Below, in pieces: positions 10,490-22,953 of a stretch of 64,000 nt of DNA (its first letter is position 1; every line of letters begins with the position of its first letter). The translations under genes and the position numbers were made by a program. The notes beneath the pieces are model-generated. The model did not search any database, was not told the origin of the DNA, and saw only the letters and a list, made by a program, of their open reading frames with translations. Source of the DNA: Culex pipiens pallens (taxonomy: Eukaryota; Arthropoda; Insecta; Diptera; Culicidae); the NCBI RefSeq assembly GCF_016801865.2, contig NC_068937.1:8636207-8700206 (forward strand), written 5' to 3'.

Positions 10490-11650
10490 TTTTTAGATCC
10501 GGCTTCCAAAAAGTACATCGATATCACTTAAGTGGCCATATCTCGAGACAGGGTTGCCAGATCTTCAATGTTTTGGACTCGTTGGAAAGGTTTTTTGATA
10601 ACCTAACCAACAATAGGTCGGATGGTGGATCCGGACAAAGTTTACATACATTTAAGTGAGATCCGGCTTCAGAAAAGTACATAAATGTCACTTAAGTGGC
10701 CATATCTCGAGACAGGGTTGCCAGATCTTCAATGTTTTGGACTCGTTGGAAAGGTCTTTTGATAATCTAACCAACAATAGGTTGGATGGTGGATCCGGAC
10801 AAAGTTTACATACATTTAAGTGAGATCCGGCTTCAGAAAAGTACATAAATGTCACTTAAGTGGCCATATCTCGAGACAGGGTTGCCAGATCTTCAATGTT
10901 TTGGACTCGTTGGAAAGGTCTTTTGATAACCTAACCAAAAATAGGTCGGATTGTGGATACGGACATAGTTTACATACATTTAAGTGAGATCCGGCTTCAA
11001 AAAAATACATCAATATCACTTAGGGGGCCATATCTCGAGACATGGTTGCCAGATCTTCAATGTTTTGGACTCGTTGGAAAGGTATTTTGATAACCTAACC
11101 AAAAATAGGTCGGATGGTGGATCCGGACATAGTTTACATACATTTAAGTGAGATCCGGCTTCAGAAAAGTACATAAATGTCACTTAAGTGGCTATATCTC
11201 GAGACAGGGTTGCCAGATCTTCAATGTTTTGGACTCGTTGGAAAGGTCTTTTGATAACCTAACCAACAATAGGTTGGATGGTGGATCCGGACATAGTTTA
11301 CATACATTTAAGTGAGATCCGGCTTCAAAAAAGTACATCAATATCACTTAAGGGGCCATATCTCGAGACAGGGTTGCCAGATCTTCAATGTTTTGGACTC
11401 GTTGGAAAGGTATTTTGATAACCTAACCAACAATAGGTCGGATGGTGGATCCGGACATAGTTTAAATACATTTAAGTGAGATCCGGTTTCCAAAAAGAAC
11501 ATCGATATCACTTAAGTGGCCATATCTCGAGACAGGGTTGCCAGATCTTCAATGTTTTGGACTCGTTGGAAAGGTCTTTTGATAACCTAACCAACGATGG
11601 GTCGGATGATGGACCCGGACATAGTTTACATACAGTTAAGTGAGATCCAA
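10490..11650 (+). repeat. Seven-copy 164-bp tandem repeat
   Basis: The phrase GTTGCCAGATCTTCAATG starts at 10553, 10717, 10881, 11045, 11209, 11373 and 11537, exactly 164 bp apart each time. Units contain CATATCTCGAGACAGGGTTG and GGATCCGGACA. A related block of about 165-bp units lies at 58360-58815. Confidence 0.95.
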
Positions 11651-11809
11651 ATAAATTTGAAAACAAATTTTTATACATAACTTTTGAACTACTTATCGAA
11701 ACTTCAATCTGTATAAAACTCGATCTATGGGACCCTAAACCAAGTCGAATGCAACAAGTTCGGGTCAAATCGGTTCAGCCAGTGTCGAGAAACATGAGCT
11801 AGTTTGTTG

Positions 11810-11872
11810 GTCACATACATACATACACACACACATACACACACACATACACACACACATACACACAGACAT
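11810..11872. repeat. (CA)n/(TACA)n microsatellite
   Basis: ACATACATACATACACACACAC runs, interrupted by TACA. The related element at 58057 carries a GTGTGTATGTATGTATGTG tract at the equivalent place. Confidence 0.9.
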
Positions 11873-12189
11873 TTGTTCAGTTTTCGATTCTGAGTCGATA
11901 TGTATACATGAAGGTGGGTCTACGACGTTTTTATACGAAGTTCATTTTTAGAGCAGGATTATAGCCTTACCTCAGTGAGGAAGGCAAAAGAAGGTTTTTA
12001 TGGTAATAAGTTAGGAAAAAATAAGGGGGTTTGGAATGAAAATCGATCAAAAACAACTTCGTTTACAACTAGTGCAGTCTTCTAAAAGCTATCATAAGAA
12101 ATCAAGATATGTACCAAATGTATGATTTTTTTGTGAATATTGATATACAAATCAAATTAAAAAGCATTTTAATTTAATGTTAAAAATTT

Positions 12190-12620
12190 CCAGGAAAATT
12201 GATGTTGGTCTCTGTAGAAAATCGAAAAACTATAAATTTGAAAATCGACATCCGGCGACCACATTGGTTTTTTGTTTTTTTTTTTTATTTTTTTTTGTGT
12301 GTGTTTGGGGAGGTTTTTTGATCAATTGAGAAGTACGGACCAAATTTTTGATGCCGGGTTATAATATTCGGACAAAATGAAAAATCGAATTTGCAATCAA
12401 AAAGTACTTTTTAGAAATTTTGAGAAATTGCGAAGTTTTATAAATAGGGCCATTGAATGTTTCATTATAACTAAAAATTTGCAGTTTTTCGATCGAATTT
12501 TTTAGCCTAATGTTCGGAACATTTCCGACAATTGTGTATAAATAACTCTTAAGAATGGACATCTGGTTATCAAGATACAGCGGATTAATGCAAAACAAAC
12601 AAATTCTAGATTATTTTTTA
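12190..12620. repeat. Repeat R1, third diverged copy
   Basis: It shares GAATTTGCAATC, AAAAGTACT, TTTGCAGTTTTTC and similar phrases with 780-905. Heavily diverged. Confidence 0.5.
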
Positions 12621-12969
12621 AAAACAACCAATAGGCCAAGGGTTTCCTGTGTACATAGGACCTTTTGAAAGGGTAAGCTGGAATGGATGTTTTCAAAGTT
12701 TCACCCAAACATTCCCTAATTTTCTAATGTCAATATCTCAGCAACTTTCAATCTAAATCTAAATTTCAATCTAAAAATAAAGATACATTTATGAATATTT
12801 CTGATTTCTTAGAAAAAATATGTCGACAATTTTTGAATCTAGACAAACATTTCAAGAGGGCGTGTGCTTTAAACAGCCTGCCATTTATCTCAGCTCCTTT
12901 TAATAAATGTGGCTTTTCGACTGTGGGGTACAACTTCAGATAGATTTTCGTCGTGTAGCAGCTAAAACA

Positions 12970-13024
12970 CTGGTGTAGTTAATCCGACGTTGATTTGATA
13001 AAAATCGAAACGTCGGATTAATTA
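12970..13024. repeat. Short hairpin containing CGAAACGTCGGATTAA
   Basis: TTAATCCGACGTT and AAACGTCGGATTAA are complementary across a loop of about 16 nt. The CGAAACGTCGG phrase recalls the Penelope-like fragment at 4751, but no other hammerhead elements are present. Confidence 0.5.
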
Positions 13025-13136
13025 AACAAAATATGTGTTTGAGCTTCTCTAAACGACTGCATACCGAAAATTCACATAAAATTAGCTTCTTTCTTTAAGA
13101 AAACGAAAATAAAAATCCATTCACAACGTGCTTTCA

Positions 13137-13309
13137 GTTACGGACTTCAAGGTTAATAACCTCATTAGATATTCCAACAAAGATTCGTCTTGGAATAATA
13201 AGGTACGTTCATATTCTAGTTTTTTTTTTATATTCCAGTTAGTGTTGCAGAAATAACAATTTGGTAAGTAAATTGAACGACTTCAGTGCTCTGTCAATTT
13301 GTCAACTAG
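13137..13309 (+). repeat. Composite module
   Basis: Motif A GTTACGGACTTCAA (13137-13150), preceded by CTTTCA; B as TTGGTAAGTAAAT-type at 13261; C as CTGTCAATTTGTCAAC at 13290-13309. There is only one donor word. Confidence 0.75.
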
Positions 13310-14320
13310 CTCAAACATTCTAAGGAAACCAGGCAGGTGCCCCCTCGAACTCATTCTCAAGTGGCCTTCAGCTCGTCTCGTTACAAAGCCGCATCCTGGT
13401 TCACCGCACACATGTTCGCCTAGGAACCGAATACGAATACATTTTAACCATTTTAACTGACCACGAGAGTGATGGTTGGCCGGGGTCCCGCTGGGTTCCC
13501 GGGGGCCATCGGCACATGTTTCCGATCTGCTTTATTTTTTTTGTTAGTTTCGAAGTCCTGTCTCGCCCAAAGATAGAGTGCACACAATGTGCGTCCCGAT
13601 TAATGGTGACGCTCTTTGGAGGACCGAAATTATCATAAACGATACCGGTTTCCGCAAGGCGGGGATTCAAAAGCGTCCGGGTATTGTTCTGGGGAAGGCC
13701 AAAATGGGGAAGACAATGGCGAATTTGCTCAAAAGTCCTGCTAGGAGAGAGGGAGAGAACACAGAAGGTGTCGGAATCGTGCATGGAAACCATTATTCGG
13801 GCTTCGTTTGATAATTTCGAAATGTTCGGAAGGTGATTAGAACAGCATCCTGGGGAACGTCAGAATTCGGCATGCTGTTCACGTATGTCGGGGGTCATCC
13901 TTTTTCGTTTTTTTTTTGAGAGAGAAAGAGGAGTCGTCACTTCAAGTTAAGGCACGCCGAGAGGTCGGCAAAGGTTTACGTGCTGTTCCGTCTGTTGGTT
14001 CGGCTTTGCCGAAAGTGTCTCCAAAGCTAATGTCTGCACTGATTACGCAAAGGCCGATTGCCACAGCAGTCTGGTCCCGCTCTGGAAGGACCCACAGTGG
14101 ACGTGTGCACAGTATGTTGTCTCGGCCAGGGACGGGGAGATAAGGAACAAAGTGGTCGAAGAGGTCGAGAAAACGGGCAAAACAGTCATAATGATCTAGT
14201 ATTGATGGTGATTTCATGGAAAATTGAGATGCTGCACCGCAACGGGGCGTATGGCATTTTTGTTTTTCTTTTTTGAGAGTGAGAGTAAATCACTCAACAG
14301 GGTCTTGGAAGGAACCTTGG
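13310..14320. other. Unique, higher-complexity island
   Basis: Overlapping open frames on both strands (13401-13793 minus, 13578-13811 plus, 13916-14217 both) code for unrelated low-support peptides. No start context, domain or splice structure convinces. Best read as unique non-coding sequence. Confidence 0.5.
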
Positions 14321-14339
14321 TTTCAATAACGGACTTCTA

Positions 14340-16195
14340 CACGGAAAGGAGTTCCATCTAAAATTTAACAATTAAAATTAGCTGGCTTCAAATTGGTGAA
14401 ACAGTGATTTTTTTTGGTTGAATTAGCTAAAATTACAGGTAAATTTACCAACCAATTTGGTTAAATTTAATTAAATTATGTTATATTAAGTAAAAATAAG
14501 TTGAATTAAGTAAAATGAAGTACAGTTACGTAAAATTAAGTAAAATTAAGTTGAAATTAAGTTAAACTCAGTTATAATATTTTAAATAAGTTAAAAAAAG
14601 TTGAACTAAAAAAAAGTTAGATTGAGCTAAACTTGGTGAAATGTGGTTATATTTAGTAAAATTTAGCTGAATTTAGTTATATTTAGGTGAACTAATTAAA
14701 ATTTTATTGAATTTGGCAGAATTAAGTTGAATTTGTCAGAATTTAGTTAAATTTAATTTATTTAAGTTAAATTAAGTTTAATTTAATAAAAAAAAATCGT
14801 TTAGTTTTGTCAGATTTGGTTAGTTTTGTTAAATTTAGTAAAATGTAGATGAATTTAATAAAATTGTATATATCTTAGTAAAATTTTGTTAAATTTAGTA
14901 AACATTCTTTTAATTAAGTTGAATTTAAATAAATTCAGTTCAATTCAGTCAAATGTAGTAAAATTTAGTTAATTTTGTTTAATTTAGTTATAGTTGTCTA
15001 AATTTAGTTAAATTAATTTTAATTATGTTCAATTAGATAAAGCTAGTTAAAATTCGTGAAAATTTGCTCAAGCTAAGTCATAATTGGAAAATTGAGGTAA
15101 AATTGATTGAAGCTAAAAAATTTAAAAATTAGATCCAAAATTAGTTGAAATCAGTTAAAAATTGTGAAAATTATTTTAAAAATAGTTAAATTTAGTAAAA
15201 ACTTCTCAATTTTTGTTTAAATTACAAAAAAAACGATGTAACTTTATTGAGTAAGATTTAGTCGATTGAACTTAAATATGGTTACATTTATTTAAATTAT
15301 GATATTTTTTTATTATAAAAATTAGCCAAATAGATTTAAAATTAGCCAAAATAAGGTCTTGTTTGTTAAAAATATTAATAGAAATTAATATTATTGAATT
15401 TCAGTTGAAATGGCTTAGCCTAACAAGTGTAATAAACTTTGTTTAATTAAATTAAATTTAGGTTGGGTTGATTCTGTTTAGTTAAAATTTGTTAAAGCTT
15501 GTAACTATTTGAAATAAAAAGTTAAATTATTTTCAATAAGTCAAAATAAGTAAACTTCAGTAAAATTCAGTTACATGCAGTTTAAACTAGATGATATTAG
15601 ATGAAGAGATAAGATTTACTTAAATGAAGTAAAATTGAGGGTAATGTCGTAAAATTTGGTTCAATTAAGTTGAAATTAGTAAAATTTAATTCAAATTACA
15701 TTGTAAAATTTAGTTGAAATTTGTTCAAATAAGTACAAATTTGTTCAAGTTTGTTAATCTGTAAGTTTAAAATAAGGCAATTTACTTGAAAACTACTTAA
15801 AAATGGCATATTACCTCAGTTTAGTTATACTAAGGAAAATTCAGTTAAATTTTGGTATATTAAGTTGAATACTATTCAAATAAAGTACATGAGTTCAATT
15901 AAGTTACATTCAGATTAATACAGATATATTGAGTTAAATTCAGTTAGATTTAGCTAAACTAAGTTAAATTTAATCTGGTTTCAGCAGATTTAGTTGAATA
16001 CAGATATAATTATTAAAATATAGTTAAAACTAGCCAAATTAGAAAAAAAGATGAAACCAGCTGACTACATGAAAAAAACGAGGTTAATTTAGTTCAATTT
16101 AATTAAATTTCAATATTAAATAAAGTAAAATTAAGTTGAATTAAATGAAATTTAAGTATAATTAAATATACGTTTAAGGTTAAATAAAGTAGATT
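14340..16195. repeat. Degenerate AGTTAAATT-type tract
   Basis: About 1.85 kb built from variants of (A)GTTAAATTTA/AGTAAAATTTAG with no fixed period. 14930-16120 aligns with 21600-22530, for example AAAGCTAGTTAAAATTCG, CTCAAGCTAAGTCATAATTG and GGTTGGGTTGATTCTG occur in both. Confidence 0.85.
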
Positions 16196-17928
16196 TGTCA
16201 AACTATTTTTCTTAAATTTCCTAATTTCCTAAAGAAATTTGGAAATTAGGACATCAGGAAATAAGGAAATTAGGAAGTTATGAAATTAGGAAATTTGGAA
16301 ATTAGGAAATGAGGAAATTAGGAAATTAGGAGATTATGAAATTACGAAATTAGGAAGTTATGAAATTAGGAAATTGGGAAGTTAGGAAATGAGGAAATTA
16401 GGAAATTAGGAAATTAGAAAATTAGGAAATTAGGAAATTAGGAAATTAGGAAATTAGGAAATTAGGAAATTAGGAAATTAGGAAATTAGGAAATTAGGAA
16501 ATTAGGAAATTAGGAAATTAGAAAATTAGGAAATTAGGAAATTAGGAAATTAGGAAATTAGGAAATTAGGAAATTAAGAAATTAGGAAATTAGGAAATTA
16601 GAAAGTTAGTAAATTAGGAAATTGGGAAATTAGGAAATAAGGAAATTAGTAAACCAGGAAATTAGGAAATTACGAAATTAGGAATTTAAGAAATTAGGAA
16701 ATTAGGAAATTAGGACATCAGGGAATTAGGAAATTAGGAAGTTATGAAATTAGGAAATTGGGAAATTAGGAAATGAGGAAATTAGGAAATTAGGAAATTA
16801 GGAAATTAGGAAATTAGGAAATTACGAAATTAGGAAGTTATGAAATTAGGAAATTGGGAAATGAGGAAATTGGGAAATTAGGAAATTAGGAAATTATGAA
16901 ATTACGAAATTAGGAAGTTATGAAATTAGGAAATTGGGAAATTAGGATATTAGGAAATTAGGAAATTAGGAAATTAGGAAATTTGGAAGTTAGGAAATTA
17001 AGAAATTAGGAAATTAGGAAATTAGAAAGTTAGTAAATTAGGAAATTGGGAAATTAGGAAATAAGGAAATTAGTAAACCAGGAAATTAGGAAATTACGAA
17101 ATTAGGAATTTAAGAAATTAGGAAATTAGGAAATTAGGACATCAGGAAATTAGGAAATTAGGAAGTTATGAAATTAGGAAATTGGGAAATTAGGAAATGA
17201 GGAAATTAGGAAATTAGGAAATTATGAAATTACGAAATTAGGAAGTTATGAAATTAGGAAATAGGGAAATGAGGAAATTGGGAAATTAGGAAATTAGGAA
17301 ATTATGAAATTACGAAATTAGGAAGTTATGAAATTAGGAAATTGGGAAATTAGAATATTAGGAAATTAGGAAATTAGGAAATTAGGAAATGAGGAAATTA
17401 GGAAATTAGAAAATTGGGAAATGAGGAAATTGGGAAATTAGGAAATTAGGAAATTATGAAATTACGATATTAGGAAGTTATGAAATTAGGAAATTGGGAA
17501 ATTAGGATATTAGGAAATTAGGAAATTAGGAAATTAGGAAATTAGGAAATGAGGAAATTAGGAAATTAGGAAATTAGGAAATTATGAAATTTGGAAATTA
17601 GGAAATTAAGAAATTAGGAAATAAGGAAATTAGTAAACCAGGAAATTAGGAAATTACGAAATTAGGAAATTAAGAAATTAGGAAATTAGGAAATTAGTAA
17701 ATTAGGAAATTAGGAAATCAGGATATTGGGAAATTAGGAAATTAGGAAATAAGGAAATTAGGAAATTAGGAAATTAGGAAATTAGGAAATTAGGAAATTA
17801 GGAAATTAGGAAATTAGGAAATTAGGAAATTAGGAAATTAGGAAATTAGGAAATTAGGAAATTAGGAAATTAGGAAATTAGGAAATTAGAAAGTTAGTAA
17901 ATTAGGAAATTGGGAAATTCGGAAATTA
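16196..17928 (+). repeat. (GGAAATTA)n 8-bp array with higher-order repeats
   Basis: About 1.7 kb, roughly 215 units, of GGAAATTA with variants (GGAAGTTATGAAATTA, GTAAACCAGG, GACATCAGG). The block containing GAAAGTTAGTAAATTAGG recurs at 16601 and 17025 (424 bp = 53 units) and again at 17888, so blocks have been copied as higher-order units. Confidence 0.95.
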
Positions 17929-17989
17929 TTACGTGGTAAGTACATCTTTTATCCTATTACTAACAAATCTGTCAAACTGTTTATCTATC

Positions 17990-19170
17990 AATTCAACTAA
18001 CCCAAAAAACTCAGCACTTTCCAACACAGTCGTCCCAAGAACCGTTCCCTTCAGGAACAAAAGAGCTCGACTTCTTGTAAATTGCTTTGTTTTCTACTGA
18101 ATTCTACCGCAAGTAATTTGACCTGAATTTGTTGAAACTCCATAAATAAGCCCCGTCTGTCCGTCCTTGGGTGCCGGTGGTGTCAAAAGGACGTCGCACT
18201 AGTCTCGTCTGGTCTGACGTTATCTAGCTCTGGCACCCACTTTTTTTTTGTCCAGGACACACTTGCGCGACATCTTCCCGGGTGAATTAGGTTGATTAAG
18301 GCATCTCTCGTCGAAGACGGGACGTGTGAGAAGGTAATAAACATGTTTGGACCATTCGAGGGGTTAGTTATCTTATCGCCGTGATCGTCTGGTCGGTTTT
18401 GCGTAACATTAGGGGCTTGCCACACCAGAAAACGGTAGTAATAAGGCTGTAAACTTTATTTTTTTTTTGAATGAGAAGCAAGACGGCGATCTTCCTGGAA
18501 GTGCGACGACAGATTGGAATCGAGGGTCCAATCCGTCACATGGCGTGGCAAATCTCCGGAACCGCGCAGTGACTGTGGTCACGGCCCCCCTGGAATCTGA
18601 CCTGGCGTTGACATCGAGGACATCACCGACGACGACTGCAGCAAGCATGATGTACGCAGAAAATAAATTAAACCAGACATTTACATACATCATACAATAT
18701 CCCAACATTTATCATTCATTCACACCATCCGTCGGCTTTCGGGGTCGCCGGACTTTTGGTTCTGGGGCTGATGTGGCCACCGATGGTCAGCTCGACTTTT
18801 TTTCGCTTCTCGTCACCGGAAAACACACTGTAGGCAGAGGCATCGGGTTCGTTGGAGCAAAAAATCGAAACGAAAAACAAAACAACAAAAAATCCTAGTG
18901 ACTAACTGATGCAAAAGCACGGCTTGATGAGCGGTGTAGGGTGTTGGAGGGTTGTTGCAAAATACACTGACTGCCAACGACGTACGGAAGCTTAGCATAC
19001 GCCCGGAAGAGGAGTACGGCTCGTGTGAATGGAGTTCACTGCTGCATCCACCAGAGATCATCATCATATCGGCGGATGCTGTTTTCGATGTTTTTTTGCA
19101 TTTCATGCAGGAGGCAGGGATGAAGCTTTGTTTGTTGGAATTGCAGACATTTTGACCATTTTTATCTGAT
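17990..19170. other. Unique, higher-complexity island
   Basis: GC content is clearly above the flanks. The longest frame, 143 residues at 18467-18898 (+), has a competing minus-strand frame over the same bases and no recognisable domain, so it is not called as a gene. Confidence 0.45.
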
Positions 19171-19171
19171 C

Positions 19172-19280
19172 TTAGTTAGATTACGGACTATAAGAGGAAG
19201 AACTAATCAAAACTCTAAAAGTCCAATTGAAATTGGATTTAATCTCAAACAAATGATACTTCTATTACGGACTTCAAGAT
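19172..19280 (+). repeat. Two motif A copies without donors
   Basis: GATTACGGACTATAAG at 19179-19194 and TTCTATTACGGACTTCAAG at 19260-19278, about 82 bp apart. No GGTAAGTAC follows before the repeat block that starts at about 19380. Confidence 0.7.
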
Positions 19281-19379
19281 TCAACTAATTCAGAAGATTA
19301 TTTGAGTTGTTCTCTACGATTTCCCAAATTATTTTGAAACCTTTTCAAGAGTAAAACTTGATATTAAATATTTATTTTT

Positions 19380-20260
19380 TCATTGGAAAGATCATTAAAT
19401 TTAACAAAAGTTTTTTTTTACATTGAAAACTATACCAATGGCTTTCGAGATATCGTCAAATGAAAATTAAATAAATAAATTCATTTACATCGATTCGAGT
19501 TCTTTGTGAGGCTGTATCTTACAAACAAATTGCCTGATTTACAAAGTTCCAGAGAGAAATTTTAGAAAATTCACTCAGCCCTAAAAAAAATAATTCAGAG
19601 ATGCTTTTCTTTTAAAAAGTATTTTTAAAATGCAAAAACACGAAAAGATATGGTTTATACCTAAAAGTAGCTATAACTTGAAAACGGTAATTTTATCAAA
19701 AAAATATCTTTCTTTTCGATTGCAAATTAAATTTTGTTAAAGGTTATTTTCTACCAACTCATACAAAATCGGAAAAAGTTGCTTCGACCCCTCCTCGGTT
19801 TGCGTGAAACTACGTCCTATGGAGTAACTTTTGTTTTTCGATATCTCGTGACGGAGGGGCGGTACAACCCCTTCTATTTTTGAACATGCTAAAAAAGAGG
19901 TGTTTTTCAATAATTTGCAGCCTAAAACAGTGATGAGATAGAAATTTGGTGTCAAAGGGACTTTTATGTAAAATTGGACGCCCGATTTGATGGCGTACCC
20001 AAAGTTCCGAAAAAACGTATTTTTCACCGAAAAAACACTAAAAAAGTTTTAAAAACTCTGCCATTTTCCGTTACTCGACTGTAATTTTTTTTGGAACATG
20101 TCATTTTAAGAGGGAAATTTAATGTATTTTTCGAATCTACATCAACCCAGAAGGGTAATTTTTTCATTTAGAACAAAATATTTCATTTTAAAATTTCGTG
20201 TTTTTTCTAACTTTGCAGGGTTATTTTTAAAAGTGTTACAATGTTCTACAAAGTTTCAGA
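19380..20260. repeat. AT-rich dispersed repeat block
   Basis: Contains phrases such as GATATCTCGTGACGGAGGGG, TAGCTATAACTTGAAAACGG and ATGGAGTAACTTTTG that look like an old interspersed repeat. No coding frame is credible. Confidence 0.4.
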
Positions 20261-20263
20261 AAA

Positions 20264-20499
20264 GACAATAACAAAAATTTTGATATATGAGCATAAGGGG
20301 TTTGCTTCTAAACATCAAGAGTTATCGCGATTTTACGAAAACAAGTTTTGCGCTAATTGGGTCTGTCGTGGGTGACCATGAAAGGCTATGATCAACGACG
20401 ACCAACTTTTTCAAAACTTTTTTTTCGTAAAATCGCGATAACTCGTGATATTTAGAAGCAAACCCCTTATGTTTATATATCAAAATTATTGTAATTGTC
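20264..20499. repeat. Foldback element
   Basis: Arms of about 77 bp at 20264-20341 and 20424-20499 (GTTATCGCGATTTTACGAAA against its complement; GGGGTTTGCTTCTAA in both), with a loop of about 80 bp containing GTCGTGGGTGACCATGAAAG. Confidence 0.85.
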
Positions 20500-20677
20500 T
20501 TTGCTGTAACCAAATTTTTGAAAATAATCTTTCTCATCCGAATCTGGCATGAGTTTTATGAAAATGTTGATTATGAAGGAAAAAAAAACATTTTTCCAAA
20601 AAAATCATAGGTTTACGCTATTTGTTCATAGGTGGCGACATGTGTCTTTCAGCTTTGCTGCAAATCCTCTATAGATC

Positions 20678-21155
20678 CGGATTCGGATGAGAAAAATTAT
20701 TTCCAACAATTTGGTGTATAACTTTTCAATATTCGTTTGATTTTTCTATGAGAAAACTGTAAATTTAGAAAAAGATAGTAATTTGGACTATTTGGCAAGA
20801 AAGTCGTCAAAAATCAATAATGAAACTGGTTGCAAAAGACGAGAAAATTTTTTTGCTTTAAAATAATGAACACCAATTTTTGGGCGCGCATAAATTTTCG
20901 AACTGTTTCTTTAAACAACATGTTTTGGAACACGAAAAAATGAGTTTCCCGGTATATATGAATAAAATAAACAGTTATATAGTTGATAATAGATGTGTTA
21001 ACGTTTATTCAACAATTTTTATTGATTTTTGACAGACTTTAGAAATTACTATCTTTTTATATATTTACAATTTTCTCATAGAAAAATCAAACAAATATTG
21101 GAAAGTTGTACACCAAATTGTTGGAAATAATTTTTCTCATCCGAATCCGGCATAA
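20678..21155. repeat. Foldback element
   Basis: Arms of about 110 bp at 20678-20790 and 21045-21155 (CCGGATTCGGATGAGAAAAA against its complement; CAACAATTTGGTGTA; CTATGAGAAAA). The spacer is about 255 bp. The phrase TCTTTCTCATCCGAATCTGG also occurs at 20529, so an extra end copy abuts it. Confidence 0.8.
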
Positions 21156-21189
21156 GTTTTATCAAAAAATTTGATTATGAAGTAAAACA

Positions 21190-22625
21190 AACACTTTTTG
21201 GCTGAATTCAGTTAAATTTAATTGAATTAAGTTAAATTAAGGCCGTTGCAAATATTTTTTAAAGATCCCCTTCAAAGTCGTTCAGAGGGCAAAAAAATAT
21301 GTTTTCGAAAAACTTCAGAATTTTTATGAAAATTAATGTTTAATCAACCAAAAACCGGTTAAAATGCACTTTCCTGCGTTTATAATCATATTTAGCATGT
21401 TTGAACTCCTTTGAAGACATTCTAATTTTCATGAAATACCAATGTACAGTCCCACGAAAAGTTTTTTTTTTGAAAAAAAATTCCGTTAATTCATCGATAT
21501 TTTGAAAACTAATGATTGGAAAGCAACTGGACGCGTTTAAAATGCATTTTAAAATACTGTTTTCATCCAAATTTTGAAAACCAGGCTTGTAATTTCATTT
21601 TTTTCAATTCAGTTAAATGTAGTGAAATTTTGATTTTTTTTGTTTAATTTAGTTAAAGTTGTTTAAATTTAGTTAAATTAATTTTAATTAAGTTAAATCA
21701 GCTAAAGCTAGTTAAAATTCGTTAAAAAATTTCTCAAGCTAAGTCATAATTGAAAAATTGAGTAAAAATTGGTTGCAAATAGCTAAAAATTTTAAAAATT
21801 CGATCTACTCGTTCATAACAGGCAAATTTATTCAAAATTAGTTGAAATCAGTTTAAAATATTGAAAATTATTTTAAAAAATTGTTAAAGTTAGTAAAAAC
21901 TTTCCAACTTTTGTTTAAATCTAAAAAAAAAGAAATAGCTTTATTGAGTATGATTTAGTTAAATGAACTTAAATATAGTTACGTTTATTTAATTCAAGGT
22001 ATTTTTTTATTAATAATAATAGCCAAAAAGAAGTTAAAATTAGCCAAAATTAGGCAATGTTTGTTAAAAATATTAATAGATATTAATATTATTGAATTTC
22101 AGTTGATATGACTAAGCTAAATAAGTGTAATTAACTTAAATTTTGATTAAATAAATTTAATTTAGGTTGGGTTGATTCTGTTCAGTTAAAATTTGTTAAA
22201 GCTAGTAACATATTTGAAACAAAAAGTTAAATTATTTTCAATAAATCAAAATTAGTAAACTTCAGTAAAATTTAGTTCAAATCAACTTTTTATTTTAATT
22301 AGTTTTGTTTATTTGAACTATTTATGTGCAGTTTAAACTATATTATATTAGATCAAACAAAGTTCATTTTAGTTAAACTAAGTAAAATTTAATCTAGTTT
22401 AAGCAGATTTAGTAGACTACAGATAAAATTATTTAAATATAGTTAAAATTAGCCAAATTAGGAAAAAAGATAAAACTAGAAAACCTGTAAAAACGAGGTT
22501 AGTTTAGTTCAATTTAATTAAATTTAGTTGAGATCAAATGAATTTTTGTAAATTAAGTCAAATTAAGTAAATTAAGTAAATTAAGCAAATTAAGTAAATT
22601 CAGTAAATTAGGTAAATTAGGCTTT
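21190..22625. repeat. Second AGTTAAATT-type tract (segmental duplicate)
   Basis: 21600-22530 is homologous, in the same order, to 14930-16120, with small indels. The tract ends in a short run of GTAAATTAA words at 22555-22620. Confidence 0.8.
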
Positions 22626-22627
22626 TT

Positions 22628-22720
22628 TTTAAATCATAGGATTACGCCTTTTGTTTATAGGTGTCTTGTGTCATGTGTCTTTTAGCTTTGCCGTAAATCC
22701 TCTGAAAAAAATAATTTTGA
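22628..22720 (+). repeat. Duplicate of the 20608-20690 segment
   Basis: AAATCATAGG.TTACGC, GTCATGTGTCTTT.AGCTTTGC and AAATCCTCT are shared with 20605-20680, in the same orientation, 2.0 kb apart. Confidence 0.7.
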
Positions 22721-22953
22721 AAAAAAATATTGTGTAAAATGAAAGAGCATCAAAAGTCTAACCAGGAATAGCTCGATTTTTAGCTCAAAAGTTGTTTTGA
22801 ACGCTGGAATTTAACAAAACAGAATTCGCACACCGAACCTAAAAGGGCGAAATTTCAACCGTCCCGCTTCGCTAGGTTCTACTACTCACCACTAGGTGTC
22901 GCATGTCGTTTGGCTCTAGAACGCCAATAGGGTTGATTAAAAAAAAAATAAAC
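22721..22953. other. Intergenic sequence
   Basis: Includes CACCACTAGGTGTCGC (22887-22902), a partially palindromic phrase. No gene. Confidence 0.4.

Larger units (their letters stand above)
10432..11985. mobile_element. 1.55-kb MITE carrying a 164-bp tandem array
   Basis: The left end TCCACCTATGTGGTTGGAGC...TTCCTCAC and right end GCCTTACCTCAGTGAGGAAGGC are shared, in opposite orientation, with the element at 58057-58938. Inside are seven tandem units, a (TACACACACACA) microsatellite, and a unique tail. No coding capacity. Superfamily not assigned. Confidence 0.8.
14325..17981 (+). repeat. Composite module split by AT-rich arrays
   Basis: Motif A AATAACGGACTTCT lies at 14325-14338. A donor-type TGGTAAGTACATC at 17934-17946 and a C-type CTGTCAAACTG at 17969-17979 lie on the far side of the arrays. 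If these belong together, 3.6 kb of simple sequence has grown between A and B. Confidence 0.4.

Noticed and set aside
12970..13024. A second hammerhead-like motif
   Set aside because: It shares only CGAAACGTCGG; no CTGATGA-like half or stem II is present.
18467..18898. A 143-residue plus-strand frame
   Set aside because: No domain, and an equally plausible overlapping minus frame. Possibly a decayed exon, but nothing positive supports it.
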